From an uncultured Oscillospiraceae bacterium (GTDB lineage Bacteria > Bacillota > Clostridia > Oscillospirales > Oscillospiraceae): DNA of 44,431 bases. The position numbers were made by a program, and so were the translations under genes. This document shows, piece after piece, positions 32,075 to 40,811 of this stretch; position 1 is the stretch's first letter, and the number at the start of each line of letters is the position of its first letter. The DNA lies in contig CATLAL010000020.1 of the NCBI GenBank assembly GCA_949878425.1, forward strand, positions 1 to 44,431, in the 5' to 3' direction. Below the pieces are notes generated by a model that searched no databases, was not told the origin of the DNA, and saw only the letters and a list, made by a program, of their open reading frames with translations.

Positions 32075-33328
32075 CTAAAAATTGCTTCCCTCCCAGATAT
32101 CCTTCGTTCGGAACAGCAGCAGGGCCAGGGCCAGGAGGTCGGCGCAGCCGCCGGGGGAGAGGTTTCGGGCGATGCAGGCGCTGTCCAGGGCCTCCAGCCG
32201 GGGGAGGAAGTCCTGCTCCGGTCCGGCCAGGATATCTGCGGCCTGCTCCCGGACGAACCGCAGGCCCTCCGGACCGCCCCGGTGGAGCAGGTTGGTGTCC
32301 TCCACCCGGGCCAGAAGGGTGAGGAGGGCGGGGAGGGGGGCGCGCTCCTCCAGCACAGAGCAGGCGAGCCTCGCGTGGGGGAAGCCGGCCAGGGCCTCCC
32401 CCCGCGCGCCGGAGGCCCCGTACCGGGCCCGGGCCAGGGCGCCGTGGGTGTCCTTATCCGGCGGCAGGCCGGCGGCGGCCAGGGCGGCGGCCTCCTCAAA
32501 GAGGTCCCCGCCCCGTACCAGCATGCTCCCCAGTGCCGCCAGGACCAGCCCAAAGGCGTAGACGGCCCCCTTGTGGGTGTTGACGCCGCCGGTGGCGGAG
32601 CGCATGGCCTCCTCCGCCCGGAGACCGGCGCGCTGGAGGTCCGCCATGCAGTCCGGCCGCTCCATGCCCAGGGCCGCCGCCTGCCGGAAGTAGGGCTCCA
32701 GGGCGCGAGCGGAGCGGTGGAACATAGCGAGGTCCATGTCCCGGTGGGCTCCGGTGTTCCGCCGGTCCACCAGGCCCGGCTTGGGTGTCAGGTCCACCTC
32801 CGCGATGAGGGCCTCCACGGCCAGCTCCGCCAGGCGCTCCGCCGCGAAGTCTCGTAGCAGTGATTCCGCCGCGGCCTGGACGGCGCTCAGGCCGTGGGCC
32901 CGGCTGCGGGCGCAGGGGCCCACCGGCCCGCCGCAGACCAGACAGGTCCTGGGGAAGCCCCGGGAGAGCTTCACGCCGTCCGTCCCGATGACGTCCAGAT
33001 CGTAGAGCCGCCCCGCCGGACGGCCCGTCTCCAGCTCCATGGCCAGCGCCTTTACCGCCGCCGCCTCCAGATCGCAGACCCAGATGGCCTCCCGGCCCGC
33101 CGCGGCGTCCACCAGCTCCTCCGCCAGAATGGCCGGACCCAACGCCCGGCGCAGAGCCTCCAGCGCCGCCTGAAAGGCGAGATCCGCCAGCGGCAGACGC
33201 TTCACCGGACCCGCAATGTTCATGGTCAGACCCAGCAGAGGCTTGCCCCAGACCGCCAGCAGACGCCTCTGGCTGGCGGCCCGGGCCTCCCGGGCGTCAA
33301 GGACCTCCTGTAAAGTTACGGCACGCAT
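32075..33328 (-). CDS. Bifunctional CitX-CitG fusion (citrate lyase cofactor)
   Basis: 417 residues. Residues 1-about 165 match CitX, the apo-citrate-lyase phosphoribosyl-dephospho-CoA transferase (RLYDLDVI, CLVCGGPVGPCARSRAH). The rest matches CitG, triphosphoribosyl-dephospho-CoA synthase (LTPKPGLVDRRNTGAHRDMD, GVNTHKGA). Together they make and attach the prosthetic group of the citrate lyase acyl carrier protein. ATG 33328 lies 7 nt after GAGGAGG. No citC, citD, citE or citF gene lies within the window, so the target is elsewhere or the gene is a relic. The reading frame itself is intact. Confidence 0.9.
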   Translation of the reverse strand: MRAVTLQEVLDAREARAASQRRLLAVWGKPLLGLTMNIAGPVKRLPLADLAFQAALEALRRALGPAILAEELVDAAAGREAIWVCDLEAAAVKALAMELETGRPAGRLYDLDVIGTDGVKLSRGFPRTCLVCGGPVGPCARSRAHGLSAVQAAAESLLRDFAAERLAELAVEALIAEVDLTPKPGLVDRRNTGAHRDMDLAMFHRSARALEPYFRQAAALGMERPDCMADLQRAGLRAEEAMRSATGGVNTHKGAVYAFGLVLAALGSMLVRGGDLFEEAAALAAAGLPPDKDTHGALARARYGASGARGEALAGFPHARLACSVLEERAPLPALLTLLARVEDTNLLHRGGPEGLRFVREQAADILAGPEQDFLPRLEALDSACIARNLSPGGCADLLALALLLFRTKDIWEGSNF

Positions 33329-33349
33329 GGAGATGCCTCCTCGGTGGTT

Positions 33350-33420
33350 GTTGTTCATACTTTTTCTTGAAAGAAAAAGTATCAAAAAGAACTTTTATCG
33401 CAAGCTTCGCTTGCTCTTGA
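33350..33420 (+). repeat. Family A hairpin repeat, copy A8
   Basis: ATACTTTTTCTT (33357-33368) pairs perfectly with AAGAAAAAGTAT (33371-33382). CAAAAAGAACTTTTATCGC and hairpin GCAAGC/GCTTGC (33400-33414) follow. It lies upstream of citXG, the exception to the rule that copies follow a stop codon. Confidence 0.85.
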
Positions 33421-33457
33421 AAAACATGTAAGGGCCTATGCCCGCAAGCAAAAAGTG

Positions 33458-33496
33458 CCGGCCGGCGCGGTATGCTCAGTATACCGCGCCGGCCGG
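33458..33496 (-). terminator. Perfect 16-bp-stem terminator
   Basis: CCGGCCGGCGCGGTAT (33458-33473) and its exact complement (33481-33496) enclose a 7-nt loop. On the minus strand a short T-run (CACTTTTTG) follows, so it should end transcription coming from spoIID and the small gene. Confidence 0.85.
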
Positions 33497-33637
33497 GAAA
33501 AGTCTACCGGAGATTTGGATATTTCGCCGCCTTGGGGGGAGTGCCTATCTACTTGGCCGCCCCAGCCCTAAGCCGGCGCAGCCGGCCCACGGGTCCAGCG
33601 AAAAGATAAGCGCCCCCGACAAGTGAATGACAAGAGC
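33497..33637. other. Non-coding gap with family E-like sequence
   Basis: About 140 bp without a gene. GTGCCTATCTACTTGGCC (near 33540-33557) resembles the family E segments at about 20388-20440 and 40728-40776. Confidence 0.35.
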
Positions 33638-33850
33638 TTACGGTTCAGACTTCTTCCACTTCTCCGCCGCGTCCAGCTGCTCTTGGGCCTCCTGCTGAGA
33701 GAGCCCCTGGGCGATCATAGGGTACGGGTTCTCCATGCCGTTGGTGCGCTGGACCTCATAGGTGCCGTATTTGTTGATCACGTCGTCGTCCCCCTCCGGC
33801 CAGCCCGGCTTCCGCTCGGGGGGCTGGCTCTCGTGGTTTTTTGGCTCCAT
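33638..33850 (-). CDS. Small hydrophilic protein, unknown function
   Basis: 70 residues, soluble, rich in Glu, Gln, Pro and Lys, with DDVINKYGTYEVQRTNGMEN in the centre and QGLSQQEAQEQLDAAEKW at the end, the latter probably helical. No family recognised. ATG 33850 lies 6 nt after GGGAGGTG, so translation is well supported. It lies 48 bp after spoIID on the same strand and before the strong terminator, so it is likely co-transcribed with spoIID; a link to sporulation is only a guess. Confidence 0.75.
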   Translation of the reverse strand: MEPKNHESQPPERKPGWPEGDDDVINKYGTYEVQRTNGMENPYPMIAQGLSQQEAQEQLDAAEKWKKSEP

Positions 33851-33898
33851 AGCGTTCACCTCCCGGCCTAGTATGCCCGGAAAGAGGGGGAAGAACGC

Positions 33899-34933
33899 CT
33901 ACTCGTTTGAAACGGAGACGGGAGTGTAGGGCTCCACGGCAGCGCCGGTGTAGTACCAGGTGAGGATCTCCCGGTAGTCCATGCCGCCCGCGGCCAGAAC
34001 GTTTGCGCCGTACTGGCTCATCCCCACGCCGTGGCCGTAGCCGGTGACGGAGAAAGTGACCGTGTCCTCCGCGAAGGAGATGGTGAAGCAGGCGCTGCGC
34101 AGCTCCAGGATGCTCCGCAGCTGTCCGCCAGTGACCGGCACGCCCCCCACGGCCAGGGAGGTGACGGTTCCGCCGGGCTGCTGCTGGATGTTGGTGAACC
34201 AGTCGGAGGGACTGCCGCTGAGATTGGCCTCCGGCAGGGCCGTCTGAAGGCGGCTTTTCAGCTCGGAGGCGGTGAAGGAGGCGGAGGAGTGGTAGTTGGG
34301 AACCGTCTCCTCGTTCTCCGGCGTTTCTACGCTTTGGAGATAGGGCAGGCTGCTGCTCCAGACGGCGGCGGCGTCCTGGGTGGTCTGGGAGGAGGCGGCG
34401 TGAAAGGCTGCCAGAAGGGGCTTGCCCTCGTAGAGCACGCACATACCGTCCGTGTCCTCCACCGCCTGGCGGATCTTTGCCTCGTACTCTGCCGCCGCCT
34501 CGCCCCAGTCCTGAGCGGCGTCCTCGTAGGATTTATAGGCCTGGCAGCAAGTGATATCGCCGCAGGCGTCCGCCTCCGGATGGTTGGCTGTTCCGCCGCC
34601 CGCCATGCGGTAGAGCACAAAGGTCCGGGCCGCCACGGCCTGGGCCTTCAGGGCCTCCAGCTCAAAGGAGGCGGGCATCTCCGCCCGCACCACGCCCAGA
34701 AGGTAGTCGGCCATATTCGTCTGACGGAGCTGTCCGTCCACCAGGATGTTCAGAGAGATGCTCCGGTCCGTCCCCGACGGGGTCTGGGGCGGGTCCTCCG
34801 GGATGTCCTCCGCAGGGGGCGGGTCCTCTGCCGGAGGTTCCGGCTGGCCGGACGCGTGGGACTCCCCCCACAGCCATGGCAGAAAAAACAGCAAAAAGAT
34901 CAAGATCAGCGACAGTCCGACGTGTTTTCCCAT
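33899..34933 (-). CDS. spoIID: Stage II sporulation protein D (SpoIID)
   Basis: 344 residues. One membrane helix (about 5-24), a Pro/Glu-rich stretch (about 27-55), then the SpoIID/LytB domain: YLLGVVRAEMPASFELEALKAQAVAARTF is spread over about 75-105, HAASSQTTQ near 170 and GYGHGVGMSQYGANVLA near 300. SpoIID is a lytic transglycosylase that, with SpoIIM and SpoIIP, thins septal peptidoglycan during engulfment, so the host should sporulate. ATG 34933 lies 9 nt after AAGGGGG; the open frame begins 15 codons earlier without a ribosome site. SpoIIP/SpoIIM are not in the window. Confidence 0.93.
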   Translation of the reverse strand: MGKHVGLSLILIFLLFFLPWLWGESHASGQPEPPAEDPPPAEDIPEDPPQTPSGTDRSISLNILVDGQLRQTNMADYLLGVVRAEMPASFELEALKAQAVAARTFVLYRMAGGGTANHPEADACGDITCCQAYKSYEDAAQDWGEAAAEYEAKIRQAVEDTDGMCVLYEGKPLLAAFHAASSQTTQDAAAVWSSSLPYLQSVETPENEETVPNYHSSASFTASELKSRLQTALPEANLSGSPSDWFTNIQQQPGGTVTSLAVGGVPVTGGQLRSILELRSACFTISFAEDTVTFSVTGYGHGVGMSQYGANVLAAGGMDYREILTWYYTGAAVEPYTPVSVSNE

Positions 34934-34984
34934 GGACAGATTCCCCCTTCCCGGATAGTCTATTCCCCGCTTGTCCAAAAAATG

Positions 34985-35013
34985 ATGACAAACGCGCTAA
35001 AATGTGGTATACT
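34985..35013 (+). promoter_or_regulatory. Promoter of the membrane protein gene
   Basis: ATGACA (34985-34990) and TATACT (35008-35013) are 17 bp apart, 93 bp upstream of the ATG at 35106, divergent from spoIID. Confidence 0.6.
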
Positions 35014-35105
35014 GCTCTGGCATGCCTGTAAGGCGCCGTTCCATGCGGCGCGCTTTCAGGCTTTGGAGCGGATTCAAAACGACTTCCCGTGAAAGGGTGT
35101 GTAGG

Positions 35106-35873
35106 ATGAAACGAGTATTTCTGCGGGCGGGCCGCCTCTGGTGCGCGGGGCTTTTGCTGCTGGGGCTGCGGTTGGCGGAGTTCCGTACAGGCTTTGATCC
35201 GGCTACGGGCCTGAGCCTTCCGGGGCTGCCCGGCAGGCTGACAGCGATTGTTATGGCGGCGCTGGCCCTGGGGGAGCTGGCGGCCTGCCTGCGCCTGCCT
35301 GGGGAGAAGGCGGCGTACGGAGCCCTCTTCGCCCCGCCGGATCGGGAGACGCCGGCCCTCGTGGCCGGGAGCCTGCTGCTGGCGGCCGGCGGGGCGCTGC
35401 TGGCGTTCCAGGCGGTCCCGGCGAGGAATTACGCGGCCCTGGCGGCGGGGGCGCTGGCGGCGGCGTCCGGGATGTGCCTGGTGCTGCTGACCAAGCGGCT
35501 GCGGGAGGGGGCGCAGGTGACGGTTGCCCCGCTGCTGCCGGCCATGTTCTTCGGGGTGTTTTTCGTTCTTGCCGTCTACCTTCCGACGGAGAACGACCCG
35601 GTGCTGGAGCGCTACTACATGCGGGTGCTGGCCGCTTCCCTGGCCGCCTGCTCCTTCGCTATGCTGGCGGGCTTCCTCCGGCGGGAGAGCCGGCCCAGGA
35701 CCTTCGTTCTCACGGCGGATCTGGCGGTTCCCGCCTGCATGGCCGCTATGGCCAGCGGCAGCGCGGGAGAGCGGGTGCTCTTCGGGGGCTGCGCCGCGGT
35801 GCTCAGCGTATTTCTGGTGCTGCGCCGGGACGGGGCGGAGACGGCCCCGGAGGCCCCGGCGGAGGAGGGGTAA
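35106..35873 (+). CDS. Multi-pass membrane protein, unknown function
   Basis: 255 residues, mostly hydrophobic with about seven or eight membrane helices separated by short basic loops (for example LTAIVMAALALGELAACL, LVAGSLLLAAGGALLAFQ). No catalytic motif seen; the acidic tail (DGAETAPEAPAEEG) is probably cytoplasmic. ATG 35106 is preceded by GTGTAGG only, a weak site; an upstream in-frame stretch lacks a better one. It lies before element B2 and recJ. Confidence 0.7.
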   Translation: MKRVFLRAGRLWCAGLLLLGLRLAEFRTGFDPATGLSLPGLPGRLTAIVMAALALGELAACLRLPGEKAAYGALFAPPDRETPALVAGSLLLAAGGALLAFQAVPARNYAALAAGALAAASGMCLVLLTKRLREGAQVTVAPLLPAMFFGVFFVLAVYLPTENDPVLERYYMRVLAASLAACSFAMLAGFLRRESRPRTFVLTADLAVPACMAAMASGSAGERVLFGGCAAVLSVFLVLRRDGAETAPEAPAEEG

Positions 35874-35903
35874 CGGACCCGGCTATTTGGCGCTTTTTTC
35901 GTA

Positions 35904-36065
35904 GGGCTTGTTTGAAAAATGTTAACACACCCAAACAGCGGGCCTTTTTCCGTCATGCTTTGCCAATTTTCCTTGAAATACATCAAGTATTCCCGCGTCA
36001 AATTGGCTTCACCTGACGAAAAAATCCCTCTCTGTTGGGCATATTCCCATTTTTCAAACGGCGCC
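35904..36065. mobile_element. Family B MITE-like element, copy B2
   Basis: A 162-bp element with ends GGGCTTGTTTGAAAAATG and (other strand) GGCGCCGTTTGAAAAATG, the best-matched ends of the three copies (14 of 18). TA flanks both sides (35902-35903, 36066-36067). It lies between the membrane protein gene and recJ. Confidence 0.82.
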
Positions 36066-36113
36066 TAGGAAAAGAGCGCCAAATTATTTTTTTGAGGGGA
36101 AAGATAATTGCCC

Positions 36114-36142
36114 TTTACCTTTTCAACTTTTTTTGCTATAAT
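36114..36142 (+). promoter_or_regulatory. Promoter of recJ
   Basis: TTTACC (36114-36119) and a perfect TATAAT (36137-36142) are 17 bp apart, 48 bp upstream of the recJ ATG and 47 bp downstream of element B2. Confidence 0.7.
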
Positions 36143-36190
36143 AATTTAGTTATTTTGGAGCCGTCCGCGCTCCAGGGCAGGGGGGATACC

Positions 36191-38266
36191 ATGAAATACG
36201 CCAGGTGGATCGGCGGTCAATACGACGAGGCGGCCGCCGGACAGCTGCGGGAGGCGGGGTATCCTGAGCTGCTGGCCGCGGTTCTCGCGGCCCGGGGCGT
36301 GGCCACGCCAGAGGCTTCCGCGGCGTTTCTGGAGCGGGAGCGGAATCTGGCCCACTCCCCCATGCTCATGAAGGACATGGATAGGGCGGTGGCCCGGATT
36401 AACCGGGCCCTGGCGGACGGGGAGCGGGTGGCCGTGTTCGGCGACTACGATGTGGACGGCATCACCGCCACCGTGCTGCTGGTGGACTACCTGCGCTCCA
36501 GGGGGGCGGACTGCCTCCAGCATATCCCCCGCCGGATGGAGGACGGCTACGGCCTGTGCCGGGAGGCCCTCCAGTCCCTCCGGGACAGGGGCGTCACCCT
36601 GGTGATCACCGTGGACTGCGGCATTACCGGCGTGGAGGAGGCCCGCTTCGCCCGGGAGATCGGGCTGGACCTGGTGGTGACGGACCACCACGAGTGCAAG
36701 GACGCGCTGCCGGAGGCGGCGGCGGTGGTGGACCCCCGCCGGCCGGACTGCCCCTACCCCTTCAAGCACCTGGCCGGGGTGGGGGTGGCCTTGAAGCTGG
36801 TGCTGGCCCTGGGCGAGCAGCGGGAGGAGGCCCTCTTTGCCCGCTACTGCACCCTGGCGGCCATCGGCACGGTGGCGGACGTGATGAAAATGACCGGGGA
36901 GAACCGGACCATCGTCCACCGGGGGCTGGAGGCTATTGAAAATTCGGACTTTCTGGGCCTCCAGGCCCTGCTGCGGGAGACGGGGCTCTACGGGCGGAGC
37001 GTCACCTCCACCCAGATTGGCTTCGTCCTGGCCCCCCGCATCAACGCCGCCGGGCGCATGGGAGAGGCGGAGCTGGCGGCGAACCTGCTGCTCACAGGCG
37101 ACCCCCTGGAGGCGGAGCGCATGGCCCGGGAGCTCTGCGGCCTCAACCGGGAGCGCCAGGCGGTGGAGCAGGAGATCTTCGCCGACGCGGTGGAGCGCAT
37201 CGAGCTGCTGCCTCCGGCGGAGCGCAGCGCCCTGGTCCTCTCCAGCGGGGAGTGGCACCAGGGGGTGGTGGGCATCGTGGCCTCCCGCCTCAGCGAGCGC
37301 TACTCCTGCCCCAGCTTCATGATCCACCTGCAAAACGGCATGGGCAAGGGCTCCTGCCGCAGCTACGGGGGCTTTAACCTGTTCAATGCCCTGGAGAGCT
37401 GCTCCGACCTGCTGGTGGACTTCGGCGGACACGAGCTGGCGGCGGGCTTCAACATCCGGGAGGAGGACATCCCCGCCTTCCGCCGCCGGATCAACCGGTG
37501 CGTCCGGGAGTACCGCAACGGGGAGACCCCGGTTTCCTCTCTCTCCATCGACGTGGTCCTCCGCCATCCGGAGAGCGTCACTCTGGAGGAGATGGAGCAG
37601 CTGGACCGGCTGGAGCCCTACGGCGCGGGCAACGACCGCCCGATTTTCGCTATCCTGGGGGCCCGGGTGGAGAGCCTCCAGAACGTGGGGCAGAACCGGC
37701 ACCTGAAGCTGCGGCTGAGCAAGGGAGCCTGCCTCTTTGACGCCATCTTTTTTTCCGCCACTGCGGCGGAGTGCGGCGTAGCCCCCGGGTCCCGGGTGGA
37801 CGCGGCCTTTTACCTACAGGTCAACGAGTTCCGGGGCGTCAGCAGCGTGCAGCTGCAGATTGTGGACCTGCGTCCGGCGGCCGGCTTCCGGGGCCGGGAG
37901 CGGGAGGAGCTGGAGCTGGTGGAGCGGCTGACGGCGGGCGGACAGGTGACCCGGGAGGAGGCGGAGCGCCTTCTGCCGGAGCGGGATCAATTTGCCGCCC
38001 TCTGGCGGGCCATCGAGCGGATGGCGCGGGAGGACTGGGTTCCGGCGGGCCGCGCGGCGACGCTGCGGCGTCTGGCGGGGGCCGTGGAGGGCCCGGAGAG
38101 CTTCCTGCGGGCCGCTCTGGGGGTAGAGATCTTTGCCGAGCGGGATCTTGTCACCCTGGCCGTCCGGGAGGATATGATGATCGTTTACCCCAGGCCGGGC
38201 CGGCGGGCGGATCTGGAGCAGAGCGCCTATATGCGCCGGCTGCGCGGCGTCCTGGGGAAGGTTTAA
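36191..38266 (+). CDS. recJ: Single-stranded-DNA-specific exonuclease RecJ
   Basis: 691 residues. The DHH domain shows GDYDVDGITA (near 88), VDCGITG and VTDHHE (near 161), all metal ligands; RINAAGRMGEA follows; the DHHA1 domain has FGGHELAAGF. The last about 170 residues are a C-terminal extension of the kind seen in Firmicutes RecJ. It degrades single-stranded DNA 5' to 3' in recombination and mismatch repair. ATG 36191 follows CAGGGGGG. relA begins 18 bp later; apt, which often lies between them, is absent. Confidence 0.95.
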   Translation: MKYARWIGGQYDEAAAGQLREAGYPELLAAVLAARGVATPEASAAFLERERNLAHSPMLMKDMDRAVARINRALADGERVAVFGDYDVDGITATVLLVDYLRSRGADCLQHIPRRMEDGYGLCREALQSLRDRGVTLVITVDCGITGVEEARFAREIGLDLVVTDHHECKDALPEAAAVVDPRRPDCPYPFKHLAGVGVALKLVLALGEQREEALFARYCTLAAIGTVADVMKMTGENRTIVHRGLEAIENSDFLGLQALLRETGLYGRSVTSTQIGFVLAPRINAAGRMGEAELAANLLLTGDPLEAERMARELCGLNRERQAVEQEIFADAVERIELLPPAERSALVLSSGEWHQGVVGIVASRLSERYSCPSFMIHLQNGMGKGSCRSYGGFNLFNALESCSDLLVDFGGHELAAGFNIREEDIPAFRRRINRCVREYRNGETPVSSLSIDVVLRHPESVTLEEMEQLDRLEPYGAGNDRPIFAILGARVESLQNVGQNRHLKLRLSKGACLFDAIFFSATAAECGVAPGSRVDAAFYLQVNEFRGVSSVQLQIVDLRPAAGFRGREREELELVERLTAGGQVTREEAERLLPERDQFAALWRAIERMAREDWVPAGRAATLRRLAGAVEGPESFLRAALGVEIFAERDLVTLAVREDMMIVYPRPGRRADLEQSAYMRRLRGVLGKV

Positions 38267-38284
38267 GAAGGGAGCACGCTGACC

Positions 38285-40492
38285 ATGGTCACGGTTGAAG
38301 AGCGGTATAAGCATCTGGAACGTACGATTCGGGGGTATAATATTTCCGCCGACTTTGAGCAGGTGCGCTCCGCTTACGAATACGCCCGGGAGCACCACGG
38401 CGCGCAGATGCGCCGGGACGGCACGCCATTTATCACGCATCCCATTCAGGTGGCCCAGATTGTGGCGGAGATGCGCCTGGACAGCGAGTCCATTGTGGCC
38501 GCCCTGCTCCACGACTGCATTGAGGACACCGACAGCACCTATGAGGACATCGCCCGTCTCTTCAGTCCCACGGTGGCCGACATTGTGGATGGTGTCACTA
38601 AGCTGACGCGGGTGAAGTACACCACCATGGAAGAGGAGCAGATGGAGAATCTGCGCAAGATGCTCTTCGCCATGAGCAGGGACATCCGGGTGATCCTCAT
38701 TAAGATCGCCGACCGGCTCCACAACATGCGCACCATGGAGTACCAGACCCCGGCCAAGCAGAAGAAGAAGGCCTTTGAGACCATGGAAATCTACGCCCCC
38801 ATCGCCCACCGGCTGGGGCTGGCGAAGCTGAAATGGGAGCTGGAGGACCTCTCCCTGAAGTACCTGGACCCGGTGGCCTACGACGAGATCCAGCGGAGCC
38901 TGGAGGCGGAGAGCGCCGAGCACAACCAGTTTATGAGCGCGGTCCAAGCCCAGATCACAGAGCGCCTGACGGAGCAGGAGATCCCTCACACCACGGTCTA
39001 CGGCAGGGTGAAGCACCCCTACAGCATCTACCGGAAGATGTACCTCCAGGAGAAAACCATGGCGGAGCTCTACGACCTCTTCGCCTTCCGGGTCCTGGTG
39101 GACACCATTCCCGACTGCTACAACGTGCTGGGCGTAATCCATGACCTCTACAAGCCGATTTTGGGCCGGTTCAAGGACTATATCGCCACCCCAAAGCCCA
39201 ATATGTACCAGAGCCTCCACACCACGGTGATCGGCGACGAGGGAATCCCATTTGAGGTCCAGATCCGCACCTACGACATGCACGCCATCGCCGAGTACGG
39301 CGTCGCGGCCCACTGGAAGTACAAGAGGAACCTGCGGGGCGAGCAGGGGGAGGGGACCTACGAGTGGATCCGCCGGCTGCTGGAGAACCAGGAGGACGCG
39401 GACGCGGAGGAGTTCATCCACTCCCTGAAGATCGACCTCTTTGCCGACGAGGTGTTCGTCTTTACGCCCCGGGGGGACGTGGTGAACCTGCCCGCGGGAG
39501 CCACGCCCATTGATTTCGCCTACTCCATCCACTCCGTAATTGGCAACACCATGGTGGGGGCCAAGGTCAACGGCCGGATGGTGGGCTTTGACTACCAGCT
39601 CTCCAGCGGCGACGTGGTGGAGATCGCCACCTCCAAGTCCGCTCACGGCCCCAGCCGGGACTGGATCGCCCTGGCCCGAAGCAGCGAGGCCCGCAGCAAG
39701 ATCCGCCAGTGGTTCAAGCGGGAGCGCCGGGACGAGAACATCGCCCAGGGCCGCTCCGCCTTTGACAGCGAGCTCAGGCACGCGGGGCTTACCATGGGCC
39801 AGGTGACCGATTCCGGCGTGCTGCCCGCCGTGCTCAAGCAGTCCGGCTTCCAGACCCTGGACGAGATGTACGCCGCCATCGGCTACGGCGGCTACACCGC
39901 CGCGAAGGCGGTCAACAAGGTGCGCAATGAGGTGCGCCAGCAGACCAAGGCCGCCGCCCTGGAGAAGGCGGCCCAGACCCGAGCGGAAAAAGAGGCACAG
40001 GAGGGCAGGCCGCCCGCGCCTCCAAAGGTGAAAAGCGAGAAGGGCATCATTGTAGAGGGCCTGAGCAACTGCCTGGTAAAGTTCGCCAAGTGCTGTACGC
40101 CGGTGCCAGGAGACGAGATTACGGGCTTCATCACCCGGGGCTACGGCGTGTCCGTCCACCGGAAGGACTGCCCTAACGCCAACCCCAGCCGTACCCCCGC
40201 CGCCGAGCAGGGGCGCTGGATCAAGGTCAGCTGGAGCGACGATATCCGGGAGCCCTACTCCACCGCGCTAGAGGTGGTCTGTAAGGACCGCAGCGGCCTG
40301 CTGGTGGACGTCTCTACCGCCCTGAGCACCTGCAAGGTCTCCGTCACCGGCCTCAACTCCCATGCTACGGCGGACGGCTTCGCGATTTTCCATATCGTCC
40401 TCTCCGTCACCGACGCGGAGCAGCTCTCCCAGGTGATGCGGAAGATCCACCAGATCTCCGGCGTCATGAAGGTCAACCGCCCTGCGGGCTAG
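38285..40492 (+). CDS. relA: Bifunctional (p)ppGpp synthetase/hydrolase Rel
   Basis: 735 residues, the full long RelA/SpoT layout. The HD hydrolase domain (about 35-190) has THPIQVAQ and LLHDCIEDT; the synthetase domain (about 230-350) has YGRVKHPYSIYRKM and KPNMYQSLHTTV; the TGS domain has VFTPRGDVVNLPAGATPIDFA; the conserved Cys region has KCCTPVPGD; ACT is at the end. It makes and breaks the stringent-response alarmones. ATG 38285 lies about 10 nt after AAGGGAG. Its TAG stop (40490-40492) is formed by the TA target and first G of element B3. Confidence 0.97.
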   Translation: MVTVEERYKHLERTIRGYNISADFEQVRSAYEYAREHHGAQMRRDGTPFITHPIQVAQIVAEMRLDSESIVAALLHDCIEDTDSTYEDIARLFSPTVADIVDGVTKLTRVKYTTMEEEQMENLRKMLFAMSRDIRVILIKIADRLHNMRTMEYQTPAKQKKKAFETMEIYAPIAHRLGLAKLKWELEDLSLKYLDPVAYDEIQRSLEAESAEHNQFMSAVQAQITERLTEQEIPHTTVYGRVKHPYSIYRKMYLQEKTMAELYDLFAFRVLVDTIPDCYNVLGVIHDLYKPILGRFKDYIATPKPNMYQSLHTTVIGDEGIPFEVQIRTYDMHAIAEYGVAAHWKYKRNLRGEQGEGTYEWIRRLLENQEDADAEEFIHSLKIDLFADEVFVFTPRGDVVNLPAGATPIDFAYSIHSVIGNTMVGAKVNGRMVGFDYQLSSGDVVEIATSKSAHGPSRDWIALARSSEARSKIRQWFKRERRDENIAQGRSAFDSELRHAGLTMGQVTDSGVLPAVLKQSGFQTLDEMYAAIGYGGYTAAKAVNKVRNEVRQQTKAAALEKAAQTRAEKEAQEGRPPAPPKVKSEKGIIVEGLSNCLVKFAKCCTPVPGDEITGFITRGYGVSVHRKDCPNANPSRTPAAEQGRWIKVSWSDDIREPYSTALEVVCKDRSGLLVDVSTALSTCKVSVTGLNSHATADGFAIFHIVLSVTDAEQLSQVMRKIHQISGVMKVNRPAG

Positions 40493-40653
40493 GGCTTGCT
40501 TGAAAAATGTTAACACGCCCAAACAGCAGGTCTTTTTCCGCCATGCATTGCCAAGTTTCCTTGCAATACATCCAGTATGCCTGCGTCAAATTGGCTTCGC
40601 CTGGCGAAAAAATCCCTCGCTCTTGGGCATATTCCCGTTTTTCGAACAGCGCC
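40492..40653. mobile_element. Family B MITE-like element, copy B3
   Basis: A 162-bp copy with TA at 40490-40491 and 40654-40655. The left TA plus G is the relA stop codon, so the element begins inside it. It is nearer to B1 than to B2 in sequence. Confidence 0.82.
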
Positions 40654-40811
40654 TAGGGGCAGGCATACTTTTATACAAGGGCGGTACTTTTTGTGCGGAC
40701 AAAAAGCACCCCAAAAGCCGCCGGGGGCGGCGTCAGCCCCGGAGCCATCGTGCAGATAGGCATTCTCCGGAGTGCGGAACTCTCCGGACACTGAAAGAAG
40801 GATATCATGCA
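40654..40811. other. Gap before dtd with family E segment
   Basis: There is no gene here. GGGGGCGGCG then CCCCGGAG and GCAGATAGGCATT (about 40728-40776) match the stretch at 20388-20440 in order and spacing. Partial TACTTTT sequences near 40665 and 40685 recall family A. Confidence 0.45.
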
